The notes beneath the pieces are model-generated. The model was given only the letters and a program-made list of their open reading frames with translations, had not been told where the DNA came from and made no database searches. Both the position numbers and the translations under genes were made by a program. Positions 11,656-22,647 of a stretch of 64,000 nt of DNA are shown in pieces; position 1 is the stretch's first letter; each line of letters begins with the position of its first letter. The DNA comes from Apodemus sylvaticus (taxonomy: Eukaryota > Chordata > Mammalia > Rodentia > Muridae). The stretch lies in assembly GCF_947179515.1 (NCBI RefSeq), contig NC_067472.1, positions 202,451,068 through 202,515,067 of the forward strand. The letters run 5' to 3'.

Positions 11656-12287
11656 ATGCCCCGTGTGCTCCTAGCAGTTCCCCTCAAGACAGTTATTGGA
11701 GAGAAATTGGCGATGTCACCTCTGTGCCCAGAAGTGAAAGTGTTGTTGGGAGATCACTCTCTCCTGGTGGGCAGTGCACAGAGGGAGGTGGAGCTGCCTG
11801 GCTCCCTGGTGCAAATGTGTCATTTGTCTTTCACAAGATTTCCTTATGCTCTGCAGATCTCTCAGAAAGTTTCCAACATTCAGATAGTATTAGCTGCCAC
11901 ATAAACCACAATCTTTTGTGCCACCGTGCAAGTACTCACCTGCTCAGACCACATAGAAAATTTCTGACATTCAGATTCCTTAGCACAGACCAAACCTAGA
12001 AGAATCACCATGGTAATATAAGCCACCAGGTTCCACACAAATAAACCATCTCAGAGGATCTGGAAGTGTTCCACATTTGCCTTTACGCAGCGTGCTCCAT
12101 CCTGCTCTGCAGATCTCACACAGAAATGTCAGATAAATCTAATGCTGAGACAAGGAAAAAGCAGGGAGTTTAACACAGTGTTACAATCATAAAAACACAA
12201 ATACCTAGACTAGTTTTGCCAGCTTCAGGGCCCTCCAGATCAGTAGTCCTCTGTGTCATAGGGAACTTCCCAGCCAACTTACCAAAA
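11656..12287 (-). mobile_element. Provirus leader fragment and primer binding site, unit 1
   Basis: This stretch is repeated in units 2 and 3 (30670-31297, 49081-49690) and abuts the LTR. On the minus strand 12267-12284 reads TGGTAAGTTGGCTGGGAA, close to the tRNA-Gly-type primer binding site (about 14 of 18 positions by eye). It sits three bases after the LTR end, so the rest is the untranslated leader. No gag frame is evident. Confidence 0.6.
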
Positions 12288-12848
12288 TGTTGTGTCAGGG
12301 AAATGTTTGTGGTCCCCCAAAACACACAGGAGCCAATCTGATGCGATTCACAGCATGGTCTTTATGCTATTTGAGCGATCTAGTCCCCCCCCCCCACGCC
12401 CCAACACAGCAGCATAATGCAGGACAGTTTGGTGGTGGGGGAGCCTCGACCGTCTACCAGGGAAAGGCTTTATAGTAAACAGCAAGCAGGGAATATGCGT
12501 GTAATCCTCTAATTGGACAGCTGTTGTGGCCTTTAACATAATTGACTGGTGTTGGGAGTCATATCATAGACTTCACTTCTGCTCCCCTCTGAATTGGTGG
12601 TTGCTAGGCAAGGGGTGTGCTTGTAACATGGAATGCATATTTGTTGGGGAAATAACCTGGAGACACCAGTCTTGTTGGGGATTAATTGGAGCTAGAGTTG
12701 GAGCTAGAGACTGGATCTAGGCTCAGGTTTTGTTGCAGGACCACTTGGAACCTAATGCTGGGTACTAACCTGTTAGTTTACCTGAGTTCAAACTTAGGTC
12801 AGATTTTCTGAAATGGAGTCTGAATTTAAGAGCTTTAGCATCTCCTCA
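12288..12848 (-). mobile_element. Endogenous retrovirus 5' LTR, unit 1
   Basis: On the minus strand the block starts TGAG (12848) and ends ACA (12288), with the primer binding site just beyond. A TATA-like CTATAAA lies at 12469-12475 (minus). It is about 6.1 kb upstream of the gene 1 leader exon and points away from it. A C-run of about 10 bases at 12388-12399 is a local slippage site. Confidence 0.7.
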
Positions 12849-13050
12849 TCATCTTTATTTAGCAATGAGAACTAACTGAGTGCAGGTTCCCAGAAGCTAC
12901 TTGCAGACCCTCTTGTGCAAGCTTTGGGGTGGGCACTTAGTATTAGCAGTGACATCCTTTTAATAATTTGTCCTGTTTTGGAATTTTAGAATTCATCAGC
13001 CAGTGTAGACAAACCGAAATATCAGAATGTTTTACCTTATTGAGGGCACG

Positions 13051-13073
13051 GTGTATGTGTATTTGTGTGTGAG

Positions 13074-13143
<70 letters not shown>

Positions 13144-13155
13144 AGAGAGAGACAC
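13051..13155. repeat. (TG)n(GA)n microsatellite, unit 1
   Basis: A run of TG dinucleotides passes into GA dinucleotides. Orthologous tracts of different length lie at 32058-32170 and 50468-50580. The His/Thr- and Ser/Leu-rich ORFs here are low-complexity artefacts. Confidence 0.95.
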
Positions 13156-15828
13156 ACAGAGATAAAGAGACAAGACACCGAGAGACAAAGGGTGTGTGTA
13201 CATGTCTGTCTCTGTGTGCATATATATCTCTGTGCATATGTCAACTCTGCCATAGAATCAGGATAAGACCAGTTTCTGAGACTCTCGCTATAAATGCATC
13301 ATGAGAAGGATCCTTGGTCCTGAGAATCTGGCTGCAGAAGCAGTGGGGTCTTTCTAGAAGGGGGACAACCATGAAGTCCTGGCTCTGTATGAGTGTCCTA
13401 GAATACTGAGTCTAGGTGCGCTGGGGTAGTGGGTGCAGTCCTGGAATCTGACCTATCAGAGCTAACAGAGCAGAATGATTCATTAACAATCTGAATGTCC
13501 GAGCTCAGGGAACCAGAGAACAGTCAGGGAACAGTGCCCTGGCACGAGAGCCATGGTTCAGTCTGTCCCTGGGCGTCTCCTTCTGAGTCTCAGACGAGAA
13601 CACAGCTACACAGATGCCCAGGCCATCAGCCAACTGTTCTGATGGCTTATGAGACTTTACAGGAAGGTCAGGGTCCCCATGAGAGGGACAGAGGACATAG
13701 GTCCTCTTGATGATTCATGTCCTCAGGGAAGAAGTCTAATGAATCGTCTCCTGCAGACAAACGGTAAGGGACGCAGCTGATCTAGGCAGCCGTCCTGCCC
13801 CAGTGTCAGGGCCTTGCTCGTGTTTAAGGCTACCTTGTAGACACTGCGACATTTGTTCCCCAAGTGTGCTGTCTGTCGCTGGGAAACAGAGACACAGGGA
13901 CACAGTGGCCACATGAGCCTCCCACAGGCCACAGGTGACAGATGGGAAGCACCAGGTCTCTGTCTCCAGCCCCGTGTCCAGGGATCTGGAGCCTTCTCAG
14001 GTGTCTGTGAATCAGAGAGGAGCTCATGTTGATCTTGGTCACCAGCTGCTCAAGGGTACATCTTGTCCAAGAACTGAGAACAAACGGACAGTCAGATATG
14101 ACTCCAGAAATAAGCCACGTGTCTGTGAGGGATTCTGAAGCATTCAGGCCTCCTGAGCCCATGGACTAGACAGGCAGTCATGTGACCGCTGCTGTCCAAC
14201 AGTCGCTCCTCCTGGAACACAGTGGACAGGGTTCTGCTTCCATTCCATCAGATCCTGCATCTACCCAGGGCTTCCTTGGCTCAGGAGTCACTGATTTCAA
14301 ACAACTTTACCATCTCTCTCTCTGTGTGGGTACCAGGCATGGATGCTGCCAAGATGACAATCCCATAAAATATTGAAATAATGCAAATAGATACCGCTGT
14401 ATCAGGAATTATATCTGCTTGGTCCTCACCTGTGGAGGACAGGGCGTTCCAGGTGAAGGAAGAAAGTGGTTTTCTCTCAATCTTTCCTGCCTGCCTCTCA
14501 TATCCTCCATTCTTCTGAGGCTTGTCCTCTGTCATGTGTGGCCCCGTGCCTCCTGTCAGTCAACATGGAACCCCTGGTAAGGTGAGCACATGCTATGATG
14601 GTCTAGCCTGGGTGGTGACCCAGTCCTGTTCATTGTCTCCTGTGACATTTCCCAACAGAAATCAAGCACTGAGGACAGGCTGTGGATGTTTCTATGGGAA
14701 GTTCAGTGTGCAGTCTTCCTGTGTCTGATGTGGAGGACAGCTTTAGGCAGCAATGCTTTGGAGGGTGCTGGCCTGGGCTCAGCAGCGGAGGTCAGTGCAG
14801 CCGGAGGGACACAGCTCCAAGGTGCAAGGTGGACAGTGGGTCCCTGAGGACCAGAGGAGACACTGGGGCGATGGCTCCAGGTCCCACCTGTGGAAGGTAA
14901 ATGGTCACAGCCTCTGAGCAGGTGACAGGCTAAAGCTGAGGACAGCAGGACTCTCACTTACTCATGTCGTAACTGACAGAGGATCCTAGAGATGTGAAAC
15001 CTGGAACCCAGTGAGTGTCACCTACAGTGACCTGAACATTAATGTGGGGATAGCAGTGCTGAGCATATTAATCATTAAGTGTATTAATAAGTCCCGTCCC
15101 ATCCTTGCTACAAGTGTTTAAATAGAGGCATAGAGCCAGGACACTTGGTCACCCTGGGTTTATGACGCAGATCCTCCTCCCCGTGTGAGGACCAGGACAT
15201 CCTGGCCTGGCCCAAGCACATGCAGCCAGGCCCGGAATTGAGCCACAGTGTGTTGGAGGGACTTCTCTCGCCTAGAGAGGCTTAGGGTTGTGCAGGGGAC
15301 ATCTTGGACCCAGATTTAATGAACACATGGGTTTAGACTGTTTCTTCTCTGTGTGTGCTGTTGATAGACCAGGGCTCGTGCATGCTACATGAGAACTCTT
15401 CTACAACCCTGCACCCCACATCTGCCTGGGACCTGTTTAACTGGGGTTACAGTGCAGATACTCTATCCTTCTCTAGACCAGGATTTCCCTCTGCTGACAT
15501 CCGGTGTGGCTTTATTGGGTTTGCTCCAGTGGCTCAGATGTCCGGCTGATATTCCCCTCAGACACTCATTTCCACCCAGCTCACCCCTGCCCCTCCCGGC
15601 CAGGCAGGCTCTCCTGCTCTCGAACATTAGTCTTGGGTCCTGACAGGGAAGCCCGGGCGCCTCCCCAGAGCTCTTTGTTCCCAGCAGCTCCACCCCTACC
15701 TGTGTGTCCTACACTCGCCTTGTCCAGAGCTTGACCTTTGGCCCGGACAGGGTCACAGGGAAGGAAACTTACAGGCCTTGGGAAGTGTGTTATTGAAATG
15801 TCAGCACTGAGCTTTGGGACGAAGCTGC
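13156..15828. other. Intergenic region upstream of gene 1
   Basis: No gene is supported. The region is shared with unit 2 (32171-34916), and partly with unit 3. Segments such as 13655-13700 resemble stretches within the gene introns, so part of it looks like decayed Psg-type flanking DNA. A minus-strand frame at 14281-14535 with a hydrophobic run is discussed under findings. Confidence 0.45.
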
Positions 15829-16220
15829 TCTGGCTGGTGTTGTGTGTCAACTTGACACAGGCTGGAGTTATCACAGAGAAAGGAGCTTCAGTTGGGGAAG
15901 TGCCTCCATGAGATCCAGCTGTGGGGCATTTTCTCAATTAGTGATCAAGGGGGAGGGCCCCTTGTGGGTGGTGCCATCCCTGGGCTGGTGGTCTTGGGTT
16001 CTGTAAGAGAGCAGGCTGAGCAAGCCAGGTGAAGCAAGCCAGTAAGAAACATCCCTCCATGGCCTCTGCATCAGCTCCTGCTTCCTGACCTGCTTGAGTT
16101 CCAGTCCTGGCTTCCTTTAGTGATGAACAGCAATGTGGAAGTGTAAGCTCAATAAACCCTTTCCTCCCCAACTTGCTTCTTGGTCATGATGTTTGTGCAG
16201 GAATAGAAACCCTGACTAAG
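15829..16220 (+). repeat. R1 repeat, insertion specific to unit 1
   Basis: This is a full-length R1 copy placed between GGGACGAAG and GAAGCCTTGG. The orthologous site in unit 2 (about 35115-35130) is uninterrupted. Unit 3 has lost the site by deletion. Confidence 0.75.
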
Positions 16221-16382
16221 GAAGAAGCCTTGGCTTTATGGATAGTTATGGACATTAATTCCCAGCCTGAGCCCATGGGCACAAACAGTTCCCAATCCTC
16301 TCATGAGATCCAGTTGTGTCTCTTCCACTTCTTCTTGCATCTCTGCTTTCTCCTGAGTCACCCTGAATTGGTGTTGGTGAGC

Positions 16383-16431
16383 AAGAGGCGGGGAGGGGGG
16401 GGGCAAGTGGAGGGAGGGAGGGAGGGAGAGA
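16383..16431. repeat. (GGGA)n purine-rich tract
   Basis: This is a short G/A-rich simple repeat. The same region in unit 2 instead carries a long GA tract (35250-35303). Confidence 0.85.
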
Positions 16432-16728
16432 TTTTCTCTCAGATGGAGGGATTTCCTAGGTGAGGGTTATACCGAATGACTTGTAAATCTTTGTTTCTGT
16501 CACCCGCACATGCCTTCCTGTCCCCCCATTTTCCTTCGGGATCGCCATGACCCTGAAGGATCACTCAGGACTTGGAACCATGCCCGTGTCCCTTTCTCCC
16601 AAGTGCTCCCCGCTCCCGTCTTGTCTCAGGGGTGATTGGCTTCTGCTTGGAGTCCAGTGGAACCAGAAGAGGCAGGGGATGAAGGTGCCTGGAGGCCTGT
16701 CCCGAGTCAGGATGACATTGATTTTTTT

Positions 16729-17022
16729 TTTAAAAGATTTATTTTATGTATATGAGTATAGTGTCTCTGAATTGATGTTTGTTACTCATCGTGTGGTTCC
16801 TGGGAATGAAAATTACTCACTCTGGTTGGCTCTGCTCGCTCCGGCCTAAAGATTTGTTTTTATTATATCTAAGTACACTGTAGCTGTCATTAGACACACC
16901 AGAAGAGGGCGTCAGATCTCAATACAGATGGTTGTGAGCCACCATGTGGTTGCTGGGATTTGAACTCAGGACTTTGGGAAGAGCAGTCATTGCTCTTAAT
17001 CGCTGAGCCACCTCTTCAGCCT
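16729..17022 (-). mobile_element. B2-type SINE, composite, unit 1
   Basis: The right part (about 16850-17022) is the reverse complement of a B2, ending at the head sequence GGCTGAAGAGGTGGCTCAG. The left part (about 16729-16849) starts with its own T-run and looks like a second, partial tail of the same class. The element is absent from unit 2. Confidence 0.8.
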
Positions 17023-18700
17023 CAATATTGTGCTTTTGTGACGATCAGAATGTCAGTGGTGTTCACCAGAGCATCCCTGAGCTCCAGTTAGGTGATCTTC
17101 AAAGAATGAAACCAAACATAGATTCCCTTGAGCCGTGTCTGGCTCTGAGTGTCCGGCTGTGCGGGGCTGGGGACAGCAGCACACGTGATGTCTGCAGGGA
17201 GAGAGAGAGAGGGACACTCACTTGGAGAATGGGGAACTTCCTGTGGTGTCTCCCTTTGGAGGAGGACTTGACAGTTGGATACAGTGTCCTAGTTAGAATT
17301 AACTGTCACTTTGACACAGCCTAGTAACTTGGGGGGAAAATTCTACACTGAATAACTTCCTTATGACCTCTGGCTGTGGACATGTGTGAGCGACTGTCTT
17401 CACTGATGCAGGAGGCTCAGGCCACCATGGGCAGCACTGTCTGTGGGCAGATTGTCCTTGGTTCTGTTAGAGAGTTGGCTAAGCATGGGTCAGAGCATGA
17501 GCCAGCAAGCCACGTGTTTCTGCCTTGACCTCCTGCAGGGCTACACCAGGCCCCAGACCTGGACAGGAAACGTGTGCTCTGCCCTCCTGAACTGCTTCTG
17601 TGCAGGGTGCTTTTATCACAGCAGGGGAACGAGACCTAGAGCGGTGTACAGGGAAGAACACTGGGGTATCTGTTTGAATCACTGTTCTGCTCCCTGCCCT
17701 CAGTAGACGACCCCTCAGTATCCAGAGGGCAGAGAAGGAGGGACTGAGACAGCAGACATGGGCCAGTGAGTACAGTGCTCCCCTCTCCATCACTGTCCTC
17801 TAGTTTGAGTCTGGAGAGAAATGTACCATGCCTTTGCACTGACATTTTGTGAGCACAAGGCTTCTCCTGAGGGCCCGTCCTCTGGAAGCACACTTCATCC
17901 AACTTTAGTCCAGGACTTCCCGGGGAGAATCTGGAAGGCTGTCTTGATCCACCCTACACTAGATGGAAACAGGGGTTGGTCAGAGCACCGTGAGCAGGAT
18001 GACAGGCCCTGCATCCCCCCTGTGCTGAAGGGATCCAGGCAGGTCACATTTGACTGGTTGACCACCCCTGCTGTAGAACTAGACATGAGACTGCAGTTCT
18101 CCCAGAGAACGCCAGGGGGCGATATCAGGATGACTCAACACTCAAGCAATTTGTTCCCTGAGCCTAGGGAGATTTGTTTACCTTGCCTAGGAGACTGCTT
18201 TCCATCCCTCTTCCTACTACCCTGGATCTCCCTCCCTAGACCCTGCTCTGTTTCTTGTGTCTGAGAATAGCCCTCTGTCTGGGGAACCTGAAAGTCCCCT
18301 CCCTCTGTCATCCCCCATAGAAGACAGGATTGCTGATGGGGCGTCACCCAGACAAAGGGCAGAGCTGACCCAGGAAGACCAGCGAGAGCTGTGCTCAGCC
18401 AACACAGGGCAGCCGACCCATAACACTGCCTTTGGTGGTTCCACACCTTCAACCCTCACATCCTTGTCACCTTCCTGCTGGGAAATCTTCCCAGAGCACT
18501 GAGGGCACAGGGCAGACTGGGAGCTCAGCTGGGTGTCTGTGTCACAGGGACACATAGGCAGGATGGAGGCTCCCTCTTTGATGCTGACAGACTCACATCC
18601 AGAGGTCAGCAGATGTCAGCCCTTGGATGAGTCATTGTTCTCTGAGGGCATGTCGACCTTATCAGTCTTGTCACTCATGGTGTTGGCTGAGAAGAAACAA
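17023..18700. other. Proximal 5' flank of gene 1
   Basis: There is no supported gene. The stretch from about 17370 to 18560 is nearly identical in all three units (35940-37130 and 51775-52970). Over 18135-18452 units 1 and 2 seem to differ at a single base, so the ORFs seen here look conserved only because the DNA is. Confidence 0.5.
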
Positions 18701-18921
18701 AAAGGGAGAAAAGTTGAAAAAGATGCAGGACAGCACAGAGAGTGGAAGGGACTGAGCAGTGCCGTGGACACAGGCCCACCACCCACAGCCCGTGGGATTC
18801 TGGGAAGTGCTCCTGCTGGGAGACAACTCAGCTCAGAAGGAGGAAGGACAGCAGAGGCCAGGTGCCTTGTGGGAGCTAAAGGCCTTCTCCTCAGAGGAAG
18901 GACAGTACAGTGAGGATACCT
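18700..18921 (+). promoter_or_regulatory. Putative promoter and 5' UTR of gene 1
   Basis: This is the DNA immediately upstream of the leader ATG. It has no TATA box, as is usual for the CEA family. It contains a CACC-rich element (CCCACCACCCACAG, near 18776) and a purine-rich stretch before the ATG. The start site cannot be fixed from sequence. The equivalent segments are 37265-37487 and 53095-53315. Confidence 0.4.
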
Positions 18922-18985
18922 ATGGAGGTGTCCTCTGAGCATCTCAACAAGGGCTGTAACCCCTGGAGGAGACTCCTGCTCACAG
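18922..18985 (+). CDS. Psg: Gene 1 exon 1, leader
   Basis: The exon has 64 coding nt, the standard CEA-family leader length. It encodes MEVSSEHLNKGCNPWRRLLL plus T and the first base of an Ala codon. It ends at ACAG before the donor GTTAGT. The start is fixed by this length and by the family-typical MEVSS start. The Kozak context has G at +4 but C at -3. It is too short for ORF callers. Confidence 0.9.
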
Positions 18986-21900
18986 GTTAGTGTTTCAAAG
19001 ATCTGACTGTGTGTGGGAAGGGGAACTCAGAGGCCAGAGGTGTCCTGAAGAGCTGAAGATGTCTAGAGGAGACTTTGTTTCTGTTTGTAGTCACTGTGCA
19101 GAAGGTACAGTGAGGCACGGAGGTCAGCACAGGAAGCTCTGAGCAGACAGGAGCTGATGAGGGGAGATTGGAGCCCCAGCTGCCCCTATTCAAAATGAGT
19201 CACACGGCTGCCATTGGAAGCCCATGTTCCCACCCATGACAGGGTGACTCTCCATTAGAAATCAAACCTGGGAGGGCCAGAGAGGCACCTCGGTGTGTGG
19301 AGACATGACAGTGAGTTCATTCCTCAGCTCGCAGGGCAGATGGAGATACGATATGGACTCCTGCAGGGTCCTCTGTGCTCTCCACACAGGCGCGTGCCAC
19401 TCCCCTGCAGTGTGTACACTGAGGCAGGTGCCTTCCCAAACTCATGCATCCAATACAGAAATAAATCACACTTGAATGTAATGATTGCCATTAGCTACAA
19501 ACCTGAGAACTATGTAGATAAATTCCTGGAGATAGCCTTTATCCCTCTCTCCCTCCCTGCCTCCCTCCCTCCCTTCCTTTCTTCCTGTTTCCTCTGTTCC
19601 CCCCAAACCCCATACGTTTTCACCCCCATTTTCTGAGATCTTTTCAGGAAATAAACCTACCAAAAAGATAATTCCAATTGTTGTCCTCACAAACACCTTT
19701 TCTAGTGAACCGGAAGTCAGAGTACACAGAGGGGAAACTTACTGGTTTAATGGAACTGTAAATAGAACAGAAAACATTTCAGAAAGTGAGGACTGTGTGG
19801 AGGAGGAGGAGGAGGAGGAGGACGAGGAGGAGGAGGAGGAGGAGGAGGAGGAGGAGGAGGAGGAAGAGAAGGTCAGAGAGCCCCTTCTCCTCACACCAGA
19901 CACTCTTTATACGAAGGGTGATATGGGGACACCTGCATCGAGGATTCCACAGTGAGGAAATGACGCGCTCTGAGGTTCTGAGGGCATGGAGGTCACGTTG
20001 CTCCCCTCCACTGAGGGTGCACCCCTACCCACAGGCATGAGCTGAGGTATGCTCACACCTGCTCAGGATTGGTGGCTTCTGTCTCTTCCCTTCTAGCCTC
20101 CCTCTTAACCTGCTGCCTCCTGCCCACCACTGCACAAGTCACCGTAGAATATTCACCATCCCACGTGGTTGAAGGAGAAAATGTTCTTCTACGTGTCGAC
20201 AATCTGCCAGAGAATCTTCTCACCATTCTCTGGTACAAAGGGGAGATAGACTCGAGGCAAGGAATTGCGCTGTATTCGCTGGCCTATGGCCGACTTGTGA
20301 CGGGGCATGTGCACAGTGGTAGAGAGACATTGTACAGAAACGGGTCCCTGTGGATCGAAAATGTCACCCAGAAGGACACAGGATTCTACATTCTTCAAAC
20401 CATAAGGGAACCTGGAGAAATTGTATCAAATGTACCCGTGTACATCCAAGTGCACTGTAAGTAATTGTTTGTGAACTCTGGGTTCTGGGTGGGGTCCTTC
20501 CACTAGGCATGCAGAAGTGTCAGGCCTGGCCTTGTCTCCTTCCTCCTGCATTGTGTCTCCACGTTGGGACTTGAGCATTTAGTGAAGGACACACATGGTG
20601 GAGAATAATGTCAATTGTGCAGAATCCTTCAATTGACTTCACCTTGGAGAGACCTGCCAAGGACAGGCCAGCCAAGGACATCAGCCTCTGTCTAGACTCT
20701 TGGGGTCCTTTGTAGGAAACTGAGCTTCAGGAAGACCTTGAAGGGAGTGAGAAGGGCCTGTGGTAGCCATGGGCGTCTTACAGAGTTGTGTCTCCACACC
20801 TGTATTCCAGACTCAACTCCTGGTGGCCCTGAGGAGTTTTTTGCTAGGGTTGGATCTTGACTTTCTGTCTGCAGAGAAGAGTGCTTGTGAGTCGTCAATG
20901 TCTTCCTCCCTGTGGAACAGACAGAGCACTGCCATGAGAACCACGATTAGGCTGCGTCTCCTGGCTTTCCCTAGTGACCCAGAGTGAGAGCACACCAGGG
21001 CAGACTCCCGAGACATTAACGCAGGGTCCTGATGGGCTTCTGAGAGTTCCAGGAAGGCCAGGGTCCCATCAGTAAGGGACAGAGGAACCTGTCTTCCTAA
21101 CACGTTCTTGTCTTTTGGGACAAGTATGTTTTTCCCCAGGCCAATGAGGACAGGCTCTGCTGCTGTGGACAGTTCCCCAGACATGAGCTGCAGTTCCCAC
21201 AGTGAAGAGCAGAGATAGCCTGGGACAGTCAAGGAACATTAACAAACCTATATTCCTGAATCAGGACCTCACTTGACCCTGACGTTTATCTCTTCTCTGT
21301 AGACCTGGAGGTCACTGGCGCAGTCTCCTCAGACCTCTTAACTGCTTCCTGTATCTGCTACCCTTGTAGGGGATCATGTTCACATTCCAGACATGTATTT
21401 TCTCTGGGAATGAAAGGGTGTCCTATGGGAATCAGCTAGACAGAGGTTGAGGGCATCTTAGAAAGGCCATGGAGCACATGGGCAGACCCACCACCAGATC
21501 AGCAGGCAGAGAAAGTGTGAGCACCATCTTGGAACCCTCCATGGGATGATGGAGGCCAGAGCAGTCCTTCCAGGACGCAGGTCAGCTCCTCCCACACTCA
21601 GGATGTGAGCTCCTGTCAGGTCTGCTCCTGGGACTTTCTTCTCCCTCAGAACCCTGACTGGTGACTGCAGTGAGATGGTGTCTGTCCCCTTCCCCACTCA
21701 TCATGCACCTGGTCCCATTGGATCCCTCACAGACAGCTGTCACCTTCTTCCTGAGAGTGAATTCCATCTTTCCAGAGAACTGAGGACCCCGGGCAGACTT
21801 GGTGCCCAGCTGGGATTCTGTGCCACACAGGGAGTGCAGAGGCTCCCTCTTTGGTGCTGACTGACCCAGGATGAGAACACAAGAGAGGGCCACCCCTGGG

Positions 21901-22607
21901 TGAGCCTCCATTGTCTCAGGGCACAGAGATGCTCAGAAGGTTGTTGTCCCCGTGTTCGCTGGAGAGGTGAAACAGAAAGAGCCAAGAGGAGAGGGTAGGT
22001 GTGCAGCCCTGAGAGTGTGCAGGACAGAGAACACAGAGTTACCCACAGCCCATGGTCTCTGGCAGATGCTTCTGTCTGGGAGGAGGCTTGGCTAGATGAG
22101 GGAACTGGGGATCTGGGCTGGACCAGATGGGATACAGGCAGAGGACACACCAGGCCGCCGAGTCCAGGGAGGCCCCCTCTGTACTCTCTGCAAAGGCTGT
22201 AGCACCTGGTAGGCCCTCCTGACCATGGGTGAGGAGACCACACTCTACAGAGTGTGAGAGGAGAGTTATTTTCAGTTATTCTCTGGAGTCTCCTCAGGAA
22301 CTCAATGTCCTGAGAGAGTCTCAGGGCTTGTAGGAGAGAAGACCCAGTGGGAAAGAGGCTCAGCAAAAGCAGGAGGCTCTGGGTGAAGAAGTAGGGGAAG
22401 GAGGAGACTGTTCTCACCCACAGTTAATCAGCATGTGCACAGTGGTCTGAGGTCTGACATTCTCAGCTGTGAAGTCCCAAACAAGAACTCAAGCTGGTGT
22501 TGATCTGTGACGTGGCCCAGTGGGTCTGGGTGTTTGCTTCATGTCTGACGACCTGAGAACCAGTGAATGGAAGATGTCCCCTGACGTCCACCTAGAGATG
22601 GTATCCT

Positions 22608-22647
<40 letters not shown>

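Noticed and set aside
13027..13304. Ser/Leu/His/Thr-rich ORFs
   Set aside because: Translation of a TG/GA microsatellite.
16729..17022. Possible tRNA gene
   Set aside because: The tRNA-like sequence is the head of a B2 SINE with an A-rich tail, not a tRNA locus.
18135..18452. 105-codon minus-strand ORF identical in all three units
   Set aside because: The DNA itself is almost invariant here, so identity of the translation is not evidence of coding. No family features or splice context.
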